DNA of 64,000 bases from Pleodorina starrii (lineage: Eukaryota; Chlorophyta; Chlorophyceae; Chlamydomonadales; Volvocaceae): contig BRXU01000010.1 in assembly GCA_030267565.1 (NCBI GenBank), positions 310,001 to 374,000 on the forward strand, written 5' to 3'. This document shows, in pieces, positions 9,501 to 17,734 of the stretch. How positions within the stretch are numbered: the first letter of the stretch is position 1; every line of letters begins with the position of its first letter. A program made the position numbers and the translations under genes. Below the pieces are notes generated by a model, which was not told the DNA's origin, made no database searches, and was given only the letters and a program-made list of their open reading frames with translations.

Positions 9501-11125
9501 GGCGCTTTTCCGCGCGGCGTGGCCTTGAGAGCCGCGGCCACCTCGGTGCTGCCCACTTGGGCCCGGCCGACTGGGTCTTCCGGGTCTGCCGGCAGTCGCA
9601 GCGGGTGGTCTCGGAGGGCCTCCAGGACCTGGGCCTGCGCCTGCTGCTTCACCGATGCCGGCAGCTCGGCCTCCGATGGCAGGGCGCTGACGTCCTGCCA
9701 GAAGTTGGCGATGATCTGCGGCAGTCGCCTGGCGTCGCTGACCAGCTGGCCCGTGCGGGGGTCGCGCAGCATGGAGGGGCCGGGGCCGCCCCCGTTGCCG
9801 CCATCGCTCTGTTCCCGGATGAGGGCGGTGAGGGCCCGGGAGGGGCGCTCGCCTTCACTGATCCGGTTCCGCCGGGCGTCCCGGGCCGCCTCGTTGGCCG
9901 CGGCCCGCATGCCCTTCTGCACTGCCACCTGCGCCTCCACTGCCGCCGCCAGCCGTTCCTCGTTGGAGGGGTCGGCGTCCAGGGCGCTGGCGGCTTCCTG
10001 TGCTGCCGCCGCTAGCTGTTGCACGCTGGCGGCTGGCCGGACGCGGCGCGTTTGTGCTTCTCGGTTGAGCCGGGCCACCTGGGCTGTGAGCCGGCGTTTG
10101 AACGCCGGCCACCAGTCCAGCACGGCCTGCTGCGGGTGCTCACCGCCGGTGGGGGCCGCTCCCACTTCCTCATCTAGCCAGTCGCCCAGGCTGCGTTTCA
10201 GGTCCGCATGCGCTAGGCAGTGGAGGCGGATGCGGCGCGGGAGATTGGTGTTGGGGGGCGGTTGGCGGGCTGCGATGTGGGCGATGGCGAGCCGATGGTC
10301 AGACGGCGAGGTGACGTTGATGTACGCTTTCGCGAGGTATGGGCAGGCCGCCTCAGGCAGGTAGATGCGGTCCAGGCGGGAGCCCCCAGGCCGCGGTCCC
10401 CGGTATAGGTACGTGAACTCACGGCGCTGGGGGTGCAGCGTGCGAAAGCTGTCCACCATCCCTGCGGCCGCCGCCGCCTCCTGCAGCTGCATGGATGGGG
10501 CCGCGTCTGCTGCGCGCAGGTCCGGGCTGGGGCAGTCCAGGGCCGGGTTCTCCACAAAGTTGAAATCGCCGCACCACAGCAGTACCGAGCCATCTGCCGC
10601 CGCATCTGCGGCGGCGGGGGCCAGGCCTGCCTGACACAGCTGTTGCCGCAGGCCCGCGGCGCCATCCCTCCCGGCCTGTGGGAAGTAAACGCTGCAGACC
10701 CGCACATGATGTCCGCCCCACTGGAATCTGCACTCCGTGAGCCACCCCGCGGGTACGCCGGCGGGCGCGGGGAGGGCCTCGATGGCGCGGGGGGGAAGGA
10801 GGTTTGCACGGACGAGGATCGCCACGCCCGCGGTGTGTTGGCTGTTTGAGTACGAGTGCGCTGCTATGGTCCAGCCCGGCTGGTGGAGCCGGTCGGCGGC
10901 GGCCGTTAGGGCCGCCTCCAGTGCGCTCCGGTCTGGGTCCCCGGTGTGGTGAGTCTCCTGCAGACACACCACGTCGAGCTGGAGCTGGGCCCAAAGCTGC
11001 ATCGCCGCTTCGAAGCGCGCTGCGGCGCGCGCCTCCCACACACGCAAGCCTCCCATGTTATGGGACGCCACTCGCAGTGGCCGGGTTATTTGGGCCCGAC
11101 CTCCCTGACCCCGTGCTGCTCTCAT
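6548..11125 (-). CDS. LINE ORF2: AP-like endonuclease and reverse transcriptase
   Basis: Intact 1525-residue frame. The N-terminal 300 residues are an exonuclease-endonuclease-phosphatase domain: ASHNMGGL near residue 21, CLQETHH (catalytic Glu), WCGDFNFVEN (Asp/Asn pair) and SPSDHRLAI (Asp-His pair). The reverse transcriptase follows from about residue 540: KAPGWDGLPAELY, GNYRPITLLNTDYRILAK, AFLDFAKAYDTVHR, VRQGCPLAPLLY and the catalytic FADDGE. A Pro-rich spacer comes next, and near the C-terminus CKCG...HHFWECPV is a zinc-binding RT-associated motif. This order is that of the L1 group. Start chosen at the ATG overlapping the ORF1 stop (ATGA), which suggests re-initiation after ORF1. Very sure of the family; the clade below L1 is not assigned. 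Confidence 0.93.
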   Translation of the reverse strand: MRAARGQGGRAQITRPLRVASHNMGGLRVWEARAAARFEAAMQLWAQLQLDVVCLQETHHTGDPDRSALEAALTAAADRLHQPGWTIAAHSYSNSQHTAGVAILVRANLLPPRAIEALPAPAGVPAGWLTECRFQWGGHHVRVCSVYFPQAGRDGAAGLRQQLCQAGLAPAAADAAADGSVLLWCGDFNFVENPALDCPSPDLRAADAAPSMQLQEAAAAAGMVDSFRTLHPQRREFTYLYRGPRPGGSRLDRIYLPEAACPYLAKAYINVTSPSDHRLAIAHIAARQPPPNTNLPRRIRLHCLAHADLKRSLGDWLDEEVGAAPTGGEHPQQAVLDWWPAFKRRLTAQVARLNREAQTRRVRPAASVQQLAAAAQEAASALDADPSNEERLAAAVEAQVAVQKGMRAAANEAARDARRNRISEGERPSRALTALIREQSDGGNGGGPGPSMLRDPRTGQLVSDARRLPQIIANFWQDVSALPSEAELPASVKQQAQAQVLEALRDHPLRLPADPEDPVGRAQVGSTEVAAALKATPRGKAPGWDGLPAELYRAFQRQFAPLLADLYTAIGTTGNMPARFTEGIIKVLYKKGDPTQPGNYRPITLLNTDYRILAKVMANRLGPALNAAISAEQTAFLPGRHIGASIFTLRYLPHLLRRQGRNALVAFLDFAKAYDTVHRDFLVAAMAELGASEQLRKWVQTLLADTQARALVGGRQSEPVSMAAGVRQGCPLAPLLYLFVAQALLSWLQRKGLGIRLGPADAELTTAVQFADDGEVFLEGDHTVQAFLDATETFAQATGQRLNRDKVELLRVGHLPAQPQQPPQQPTPQQPPGPPEAGAQLPPPAPPPPAPGPPQAPAPAHAPAVPNIQGLRLVPAATALGAGFSNNPTGQQSNWRRAGEEIRKRMHRVTRLRLSVFGRCNLISAYALQIRTYHWEHGGRGGGEEARQVERWAAQAGDRRVSPMQPCQRLTGLPGQLMWGAARDGGCGLLPLTLHTRAREAVKAAKLARTASQPADNAHSSVRTFAQLLRGYHPLLSPGSVLTTGVVQGGMPHPGTDPLPADVTTLLVALSYLPPVQDVDTTPLPAAGDWCLNIPLWGNPLLPNGAQPTSGAAEAGDAADAQAADPDFAPEEEDRDMAPNPLPRPGLESRHRRLAACRALRTVGDLMRVTQAAASAPRAAGEWEAWVTANLDPSDPTGFRRTTTIDAINRLTADISPEWRAAAATVLAHPERAAGLDTEETIRARFVGRVGWRFGGSLSTKLRDLSVRQATLLQMQPVTERRARLHAAYEREAREQPAAAAAAAGAHPPGHQPAAAEVAPAAGVLAMLRRMWPIKWEREHFETLWRLAQDGVPLPGNSHIRGAAPEQCKCGAYGGAGPHACSPRAHHFWECPVAQTVVQQIAAHVPGPITRANVWLAEPPPGVQQCVWDVICLAALTAMERARVGLWAVRNSPTAPDAPDPVEVAKARAALEFWQRVRGFAKLDVPRRGWEGVGPDHPILAVVNGHFQCVQHAGMGMEGGGGEVE

Positions 11126-12834
11126 TGCTGTGGAGCCAGCGGCGTTGCCGCCGCCGGGGCCTGGGGGGGTTGGTCTGCGTTAGTCTGGGCGCCGTCTTGG
11201 CTGGCCTGGGATAGCCGTAGCTCCAGGCTGAATGCACGCAGGCTGGCCACGGGGGTGCTGGCACTGCTGCGCTGGGAGGGGCTAAGGCTGCATGTGTGCG
11301 CCTGGGGGGCGGCCGAGGCGGGGGTTCTGTCCACTGCCGGCTTCCGGCGCGTGCTGGCGGACTTTTCGCGCATGGCGTCTCCGACTGTGCCTCTCACCCT
11401 GGCACTCCGACCCCGCAGCCGGAGCACGACTGCTGCGTCCGATTCGCCCGCTTTGCGCGTCCATCCGCCGCCACCTTTTGCCTGGCGGGCATCAGCTCTG
11501 GCCAGGATCTCCGCGTCCGTCAGGTCCGCGATGCAGCGGCCCTGGCTGGGTCGTTTCCTGGCTGAGGCCTCCTCTGGGCTCGTCTCGCACGGCGAGCGCT
11601 GCCGCCCCCGCTCTTTCTGCGCACTGGCGCCGGGGTCAGCAGGGGTCATCGCCGTCGGCGTCTCAGTGGCGGCGAGCCCCGTAGGGCAGCTGCCTCCTGC
11701 CCCAGGTGTACGCTGGGTTTGCCGTGGCGTTCTCCGGGGTGCCGCCGGCGTCAACTGCTGCTGCTGCGGCTGCCGCTGCTGAGGCGGCTGCTGTGGCTGA
11801 CCGACGGCTGGTCCCGCTGCGATGGCAGCATGCTCCTCGGCCGAGTCCGCATTGGCGGGCGCCGCAGCCTGCTCCTCCTGCTGGTGTTGCCGCGCGTCGG
11901 CTGGGCCTGCCGTGGTGGCTGCCTGGACTGCGGCCTCGTGTGCTAGGGCCGCCGTGTTGGCAGGGCCTTCGGGTGTGCCGGCCGTAGCGGTCGCGTCCGC
12001 AGCGGCGGCGCGCTCCGCGGCGGTGGCGCGCTCCGCGGCGGCGGCACGCTCCGCGGCGGCGGCACGCTCCGCGGCGGCGGCACGCTCCGCGGCGGCGGCA
12101 CGCTCCGCGGCGGCGGCGCGCTCCGCGGCGGCGGCACGTTCCGCGGCGGCGGCACGTTCCGCGGCGGCGGCGCGCTCCGCGGCGGCGGCACGTTCCGCGG
12201 CGGCGGCGCGCTCCGCGGCGGCTGCTGTCCGCCGTTCGAGCCCCAGCTGCTCCTTCAGCGCTGCCTGCTGGGCCCGGGTTTCCCGGTCGTTTTGTTCCCG
12301 GATCTCCTCGGTCCGCCGGGCCAGGGCGGTCGCCGCGTCATCCGCGCCCAGTTGTTGGGCGGTCCCGGCTACCTGTGTGGTTGCCGGTGCTGCGGGGGTC
12401 GTCCTTTGTGGCGCGGTCGTATCTGTCGCTCGGGCTGCCGCCGCTGGCCGGGGGTCCACGGGGTGTTCCGCCTGCGGTGCTGTGGCCCGACCGGTGGGTT
12501 GGGCACGTGCCCGCGCCTCGGCCTCCAAGCGGACCAGGTGATGCGCCCAGTGCAGGTCCTGGGCAGCGTGCCACTGGCGCGCCTGTCTGTCGGCAGCCAA
12601 TACGCGTGTGCTGGGCGGTGGCGCGCGCGGAATTGTGATGTCCAAGCGTTGCCACCACTGCTGCTCCGCCTTGAGGGTGTATGCCCCTTGCTGGCTGGGT
12701 GCGGGCTGGGCGGGGACGTCCAGCGAGTCCGGCAGGGGTGCTGCAGACGCTTTCAGGGTAGCCAGCACGCGATGTGTGTGGTCACAGCGTCGGGCCCACA
12801 CGATCGTGTCCACCGACCGGCCGTATGCGGCCAT
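11122..12834 (-). CDS. LINE ORF1, coiled-coil nucleic-acid-binding type
   Basis: The frame is open from the AC repeat upstream (as His/Thr-rich non-protein text) to TGA at 11122-11124. The first ATG inside non-repeat sequence is at 12834, giving 570 residues; the true start may be lost. After a short N-terminal part (YGRSVDTIVWARRCDHTHR) the protein is Ala/Gln/Glu-rich, with about 13 copies of a 6-residue unit AERAAA expected to form a coiled coil, then Gln/Pro-rich spacers and a basic segment ending in PLAPQQ. No zinc knuckle is visible. LINE ORF1 proteins bind element RNA, and a coiled coil for oligomer formation fits that role; the RNA-binding part is not identified here. Confidence 0.7.
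   Translation of the reverse strand: MAAYGRSVDTIVWARRCDHTHRVLATLKASAAPLPDSLDVPAQPAPSQQGAYTLKAEQQWWQRLDITIPRAPPPSTRVLAADRQARQWHAAQDLHWAHHLVRLEAEARARAQPTGRATAPQAEHPVDPRPAAAARATDTTAPQRTTPAAPATTQVAGTAQQLGADDAATALARRTEEIREQNDRETRAQQAALKEQLGLERRTAAAAERAAAAERAAAAERAAAAERAAAAERAAAAERAAAAERAAAAERAAAAERAAAAERAAAAERATAAERAAAADATATAGTPEGPANTAALAHEAAVQAATTAGPADARQHQQEEQAAAPANADSAEEHAAIAAGPAVGQPQQPPQQRQPQQQQLTPAAPRRTPRQTQRTPGAGGSCPTGLAATETPTAMTPADPGASAQKERGRQRSPCETSPEEASARKRPSQGRCIADLTDAEILARADARQAKGGGGWTRKAGESDAAVVLRLRGRSARVRGTVGDAMREKSASTRRKPAVDRTPASAAPQAHTCSLSPSQRSSASTPVASLRAFSLELRLSQASQDGAQTNADQPPQAPAAATPLAPQQ
11997..12230 (-). repeat. 18-bp minisatellite inside ORF1
   Basis: About 13 copies of an 18-bp unit (plus strand GCGGCGGCGCGCTCCGCG and close variants). 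Being a multiple of three, it only changes the number of AERAAA units in ORF1 and never breaks the frame. Confidence 0.85.
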
Positions 12835-12852
12835 GAGCACCTTTTTGCATCC

Positions 12853-13480
12853 CTCGGGGTCCTGTGTGTGAGTGTGTATGAGTGTGTGTGAGTGTGTATG
12901 AGTGTGTGTGAGTGCGTGTGAGTGCATGCTAGTGCATGTGAGTGCGTTTAGGTGCATGTGAGTGCGTGTGAGTGTGTGGAAGTGCGTGTGAGTGCGTGAG
13001 TGTGCATGTGAATGCGTGTGAGTGTGCGTGTGCAGGTGAATGGGTGCGTGTGAGTGCATGTGGGTGCGTGCGAGTGCGTGCGAGTGCATGTGAGTGCGGT
13101 GAGTGCGTGTGAGTGTGTGTGTGTTTGAGTGCATGAGAGTGCGTGTGATTGCGTGTGAGTGCGTGTGAGTGTGCATGAGTGAGTGTGAGTGCGTGTGACT
13201 GCATATGAGTGCATGCGAGTGCGTGTGAGTGCATGTGAGTGCGTATGAGTGCGTGTGTGTGCATGTGACTGCATGTGAGTGCGTGTGAGTGCGTGTGACT
13301 GCATGTGGGTGCGTGTGAATGCGTGTAAATGCGTGTGATTGCGTGTGAGTGCGTGTGAGTGCGTGTGAGTGCGTGTGGGTGCATGTGAGTGCGTGTGAGT
13401 GTGTGCGAGTGCGTGCGAGTGCAATTGAGTGCATGAGAGTGCGTGTGAGTGCATGTGAATGCGTGTGAGTGTGCGTGTAA
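12853..13480. repeat. GTGAGTGCGT-type repeat, AC-rich on minus strand
   Basis: Impure repeat of GTGAGTGCRTGTGAGTGC type. It lies between the 5' end of the full LINE and the 3' end of the short type A piece at 13481-13545, and is read as the tail of the latter and the target of the former. The long His/Thr frames here are not genes. Confidence 0.85.
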
Positions 13481-13545
13481 CTGTTACATATCTGCCGGGC
13501 CGACACTGGCCGGGGGCGCTAACCCGCCCACATACGGGAGACCGC
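13481..13545 (-). mobile_element. 65-bp remnant of type A LINE 3' end
   Basis: Matches the last ~60 bp of the type A ends at 4265 and 5413, then breaks directly into GT-rich repeat at its 5' side: an extreme 5' truncation. Confidence 0.65.
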
Positions 13546-13851
13546 GTGTGTAGGCGAGTGGGTGCATGTCAGTGCATGTGAGTGCCTGCGAGTGCGTGCG
13601 AGTGCGTGCGAGTGCTTGTGAGTGTGTGTGAGTGCGTGTGAGTACGTGTGAGTGCGTGTGACTGCATGTGAGTGCGTGTGAGTGTGTGTGCGTGCGTGTG
13701 ACTGCATGTGAGTGCGTGTGAGTGCGTGTGACTGCATGTGAGTGCGTGTGAATGCGTGTGATTGCGTGTGAGTGCATGTGAGTGCGTGTGAGTGTGTGCG
13801 AGTGCGTGTGAGTGCGTGTGATTGCGTGTGAGTGTGTGTTAGTGTGTGTGT
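13546..13851. repeat. GT-rich repeat between two LINE pieces
   Basis: Same impure GTGAGTGCGT repeat as its neighbours; forms the 3' tail of the type B copy that starts at 13852. Confidence 0.8.
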
Positions 13852-14197
13852 CGTTACAGTATCTGACCGGGCCCTGACGCTGGCCAGGGGCTGCTAGCCC
13901 AGCCCCGACGGAAAGACCGCCTAAGCACTCTCCCCCTTGCGGTGGGAGAAGGGCGTGAGGGGCCGCTACCCCCTCCTGCTCGACGCAGAGCTGGCTGCGT
14001 CGTACACCCCATATACGGGTGTACGGCGCAGCGGCTCCCCAAAGGCTTGAGCTCACAGCCTGCCATATACGGCAGCTGGGCCCTTCGTCCGCACAAACAG
14101 CAGTCGCGCCGGCGCACTACGCGGCGCCCGCGCTGTCCTGCCCGCCCTGAAGTCCTTGCAGCGCCGGGGCGCCCGGCCGGCCTGCTACCGGCTGGCG
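13852..14197 (-). mobile_element. 5'-truncated LINE, type B, copy 3
   Basis: Nearly the same as 4997-5340 and 5739-6085. It breaks at its 5' side at GGCTGGCG into GTGAGTGT repeat, about 30 bp short of the break point of copy 1. Confidence 0.7.
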
Positions 14198-14838
14198 TGA
14201 GTGTGAGTGAGTGTGTGTGAGTGAGTGAGTGAGTGAGTGTGAGTGTGAGTGAGTGAGTGTGAGTGAGTGAGTGTGAGTGAGTGAGTGAGTGAGTGTGTGT
14301 GAGTGCTTGTGAGTGTGTGTGAGTGCGTGTGAGTACGTGTGAGTGCGAGTGTGTGCGTGTGAGTGTGTGTGAGTGCATGTGAGTGCGTGTGAGTGCGTGA
14401 GACTACGTATGAGTGCGTGTGAATGTGTGTGTGTGCGTGTGAGTACGTGTGAGTGTGTGTGAGTGCGTGTGAGTGTGTGTGAGTGCGTGTGACTGCATGT
14501 GAGTGCGTGTGAGTGCGTGAGACTACATATGAGTGCGTGTGAGTGTGTGTGAGTGAGTGTTAGTAAGTGTGAGTGAGTGTGAGTGAGTGTGTGTGTGTGT
14601 GAGTGAATGTGAGTAAGTGTGAGTGAGTGTGAGTGAGTGATAGTCGGTGTCAGTGTGAGAGAGTGCGAGTGAGTGTTAGTGAGTGTATGTGAGTGTGAGC
14701 GAGTGCGAGTGCGAGTGAGAGTGAGTGCGTGTGTGCGAGTGTGCGTTTGTGCAATTGAGAGTAAGTGTATGGGTTTGCATGTATGCGTGTGTGTGACTTA
14801 GAGTGTGTGAGTGTGTGCATGTGTGAGTGTGAGAGTGT
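14198..14838. repeat. GTGAGTGA/GTGAGTGC repeat closing the LINE nest
   Basis: A further 640 bp of impure GT-rich repeat, GTGAGTGA-rich at its left side, fading into unique sequence (CCTCACCTTGGCC) at about 14839. Confidence 0.8.
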
Positions 14839-15010
14839 CCTCACCTTGGCCAAGCCTTGCTGCAAATCAAACCTCTACAAAGCTCCCTACTGCTGAGGTA
14901 AACAACTATTCATCTCGCATACATACTGCTGCATCGGCCCTTTATTTAAGCGCCCGCCGCGCCGTACGCTCCGCCCCCCAAGCCAACTCGTACGCGCTCT
15001 GTCACTCCTC
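14839..15010. other. Short unique spacer
   Basis: No gene seen. It contains a TATTTAAG string at about 14942-14950 and leads into a tandem duplication of CCCCGGCAAAATT at 15013-15038 at the 5' edge of the next LINE. Confidence 0.3.
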
Positions 15011-17104
15011 ATGCCCCGGCAAAATTCCCCGGCAAAATTCCAGCTGAGTGTCTTAAGCGTGCGACGCGCATGGTCGAGAGGTAGGAAGGAGGTTAATGTG
15101 GCTGCGCCGCTTCTGCGGGTTCTTTTTGAGCACATTCGTTCCACAGGGGATTTCCCCAGTCAGTTCATTAGCTCTGTACTAACGCCTATCCATAAAAAGG
15201 GTGACGTTATGGACATGAGTAACTATCGAGGTCTTGCGGTGGGCGGAGTTTTGGCTAAGCTGTACGCGTTCTTGCTTGAGAACCGTCTTAACGGCTGGAG
15301 TGAGAATTGCGGCGCGCGTTCACCGTATCAGGGGGGGTTTCGTAGGAAGCGAGGCACGGTTCATAATATATTCGCGCTGCGACACCTATTAGATTCTCAT
15401 CGGCGGGCAGGTGGGGCTATCAATCATCCACTCTTCGTTTGCCAGATCGATTTCGAAAAGGCTTTTGACAGGGTTCCCCGTGACTTGCTTTGGTTGCGAT
15501 TGGAGGAGCGTGGGCTTAGCCCTGAAGCACTGAAAGCCATTAAAGCCTGCTACGATAAGGTCACCCTTAAGCTGCGCGTTAACGGCGCAACGGGTTGCCC
15601 CTTCGAGTCTTCCCAGGGAGTCAAGCAAGGGTGCCCGCTTAGCCCCACGTTGTATGGCATTTTTGGAGAGAGCTTTGCGGATTTTATCGACGTCTTGGAC
15701 AGGGATCGCCCCTCGTTCATGTACGCGAACAAGTGTCCTTGTGCAGATGGTTTTAGGATTCCCTTACTGCTGTACGCAGATGATCTTAGTTTGTTTGCAC
15801 GCTCAAGGGCGCGTCTGGAACGGTTGCTACAGATGCTTGGGTTATGGTGTGCGACCTTTGGTATGCGGGTGAATGTTAAGAAAACAGAAATTTTAGGCGT
15901 ACACGCCAACCCGCGCATTCGAGAAGTGATGGGTTTAGGGCCTCCGTTCGTCATGTCTAGCTGGGAGAACGGTCAGTGGGCCTCTAAGCCTATCGATTGG
16001 GTGGGACGTGCGCGGTATCTGGGGATCCACTACGGACCAGATTTGCCTTTCGTGTCATGCACTGACGAGCTTTTTTCGGCAGGGCAACGTGCCATTTTCT
16101 CTTTAATAAATAAGCTGCGACGGCAGGGGCTTCTTCTTCCCGGGGTAGGGCTAAAATGCTTTAATGCACAGATCCGGCCAATCCTCTCTTACGGGGCTCA
16201 AGTTTGGGCTCCAGATCTTCTTGTTCAGATCCTGGAGGCAGACGAATCGCGGACTTGCCTGTTTGACAGGGCTGTTGCCGATCGGATGGTAGGGCTTCAG
16301 CTCTCGTATTTACGTGCCTTAGCGTGTGTTAAAACTGCCACCACCGCGTTGGTGTTTCGGGAATTTGGCCAACACCCCCTTCATTTGTTTTGGGCGAGGC
16401 TCATCTTTCGTTTTTGGAATAAGTTGGTGGAGTCCGAGAGTTCTATTTACCATCATGTTTTTAGAGAAGAGCTACGTTTCGCCTTAATGGGAGACGGCCT
16501 TCATGATTCGTGGGGTGCGAAGGTTCTAAGGGTGCTTCGGGCGCTGGGGTACGACGTGGATAGTGTGACTGGGAGTTTGGATACCGAGAGCAAGGTGGAT
16601 GCTTTGTCTTCTCATAAGTTGGATATTCCTTGGCTGCTTGGTGAGCTTAAGGATAGGCTGGATGCGGGCTGGGCTAATGAGCGTCTCACCGTAAATCCTC
16701 GCGACTTTGTTTCTGATAACCGTCGGCCGGGGGTAAAGATGTGTCGGTATGAGCACTGGATGGGCGACCCCAGCCATCTCAAGACGTACATCCCCTCCAG
16801 TCATCATCGGAGTTTGATTCGTTTCCGCCTTTGCTGTTGGGCGATTGAGGTTAACCGTCCGAATGGTAGAACGAGAGCGGATCGTGTTTGCCCTATGTGT
16901 AGTACCGGTGCGGTTGAAGACGAGTACCACGTTTTTCTGGAGTGTCCTGCTAATGAAGGCATTCGCCAGAATTTGCAGTTATCGGACGCGTTGCCTAATG
17001 GTAATATGTGCGCTGTCATGACACTAGGAGATCAGCGTTTGATTGCTAAAGCGCTCCACGAGATGCGTCGGTTACGAAGTCTGAGTACCGGCATACCAGT
17101 TTAA
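15011..17104 (+). CDS. 5'-truncated LINE polymerase (reverse transcriptase)
   Basis: A 697-residue open frame holding a non-LTR reverse transcriptase without any endonuclease in front, so the 5' part of ORF2 is missing. Motifs in order: TPIHKKGD, MSNYRGLAVGGVLAKLYA, CQIDFEKAFDRVPRDLLW, VKQGCPLSPTLYGIFGE and the catalytic YADDLSLFARS, then a thumb region (FGMRVNVKKTEILG). Near the C-terminus CRYEHWMGD and CPMC...EDEYHVFLEC form the closing Cys/His knuckle. Codon use is more AT-rich than in neighbouring genes. The ATG at 15011 is simply the first in the open frame and need not be a real start. The clade is not assigned; RTE-, RandI/Dualen- or Jockey-like are candidates. Confidence 0.85.
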   Translation: MPRQNSPAKFQLSVLSVRRAWSRGRKEVNVAAPLLRVLFEHIRSTGDFPSQFISSVLTPIHKKGDVMDMSNYRGLAVGGVLAKLYAFLLENRLNGWSENCGARSPYQGGFRRKRGTVHNIFALRHLLDSHRRAGGAINHPLFVCQIDFEKAFDRVPRDLLWLRLEERGLSPEALKAIKACYDKVTLKLRVNGATGCPFESSQGVKQGCPLSPTLYGIFGESFADFIDVLDRDRPSFMYANKCPCADGFRIPLLLYADDLSLFARSRARLERLLQMLGLWCATFGMRVNVKKTEILGVHANPRIREVMGLGPPFVMSSWENGQWASKPIDWVGRARYLGIHYGPDLPFVSCTDELFSAGQRAIFSLINKLRRQGLLLPGVGLKCFNAQIRPILSYGAQVWAPDLLVQILEADESRTCLFDRAVADRMVGLQLSYLRALACVKTATTALVFREFGQHPLHLFWARLIFRFWNKLVESESSIYHHVFREELRFALMGDGLHDSWGAKVLRVLRALGYDVDSVTGSLDTESKVDALSSHKLDIPWLLGELKDRLDAGWANERLTVNPRDFVSDNRRPGVKMCRYEHWMGDPSHLKTYIPSSHHRSLIRFRLCCWAIEVNRPNGRTRADRVCPMCSTGAVEDEYHVFLECPANEGIRQNLQLSDALPNGNMCAVMTLGDQRLIAKALHEMRRLRSLSTGIPV

Positions 17105-17240
17105 CTTGGTTGCTTGATAAATATTTCTTTATGTTTCCTTTCTTGATTTCTATCTAGTTTTATCGGGTTCTAGTGGTCCATGAGCCTCCTGGCTCGTCTG
17201 GGCCTTACGAGCTCAAAGCTTGTAACATCATCATCATCAT
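17105..17240 (+). mobile_element. 3' UTR and (CAT)n tail of the LINE
   Basis: After TAA the sequence runs 120 bp and reaches CATCATCATCATCAT at 17226-17240, a short microsatellite tail as found at 3' ends of several LINE groups. It marks the likely end of the element. Confidence 0.55.
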
Positions 17241-17734
17241 GCTTCACATAAAAATTGCTCCGGGCAATGAAGCGAAGCTTCATGGGTCATGTAATGCCTT
17301 TTTCTTCGCTTTTCGCTATTCGTTTCGGCATTTTTCATTGCATATTGCATTCTGTATTGCAGGATATGCATCCGTACGCATGTTCATCCATTTTTAAGTT
17401 TGTGCTAGTTTCCGCTGATCGCGGCCGAAGTCGTATTAACGTCTCCGCGCGTAGAAATCATCGCAATCGCTATCAAAATATTTATAATGGAATTGTGACA
17501 TGGCGGCGCGATGTGAATCGTATTGCTATCGTGAAAGTAGAATTGCTCGGCTCCGAAACCCCGACGCGTAAAGTGCGCAAATTGTTTTTGCGTCGCGAAA
17601 TGTGCTGCTCGCATATAGATATATCATACTATCATTTATGTGTGATATCATAGCGTTAGGCTTGTCAAAGTCAGTCGCCTTGCGATTTGCAAGGAAAATG
17701 CGATCGTGCACGCGCGTTCCTTAGGACGCTACAT
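17241..17734. other. Lower-GC intergenic stretch
   Basis: More AT-rich than its surroundings. Frames of up to 132 codons exist on both strands but have no domain character. Near its right end TGCGATTTGCAAGGAAAATGC (17679 on) recurs with small changes at about 18353, beside the satellite. Confidence 0.35.

Larger units (their letters stand above)
5739..12852 (-). mobile_element. L1-type LINE with intact ORF2, type B 3' end
   Basis: Reading right to left: ORF1 (from 12834 or earlier to 11122), ORF2 (11125-6548), a 3' UTR of about 800 bp (6547-5739), and an (AC)n tail (5738-5691). The 5' side meets an AC-rich repeat at 12852, inside what looks like the middle of an ORF1 domain, so the copy is probably slightly 5'-truncated. 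Endonuclease, reverse transcriptase and a C-terminal zinc-binding region are all uninterrupted, so the polymerase could still be functional. LINEs insert by target-primed reverse transcription: the endonuclease nicks DNA and the RNA is copied at the nick. Confidence 0.85.

Noticed and set aside
7101..11039. Plus-strand and alternative-frame ORFs across the LINE ORF2 region
   Set aside because: They are shadows of the GC-rich 1525-residue ORF2, which alone carries catalytic motifs in order.
12853..14378. Long His/Thr/Ser-rich reading frames on the minus strand (and at 3980-4417)
   Set aside because: They are direct readings of GTGAGTGC and (GT)n repeats; composition is entirely that of the repeat, with no domain.
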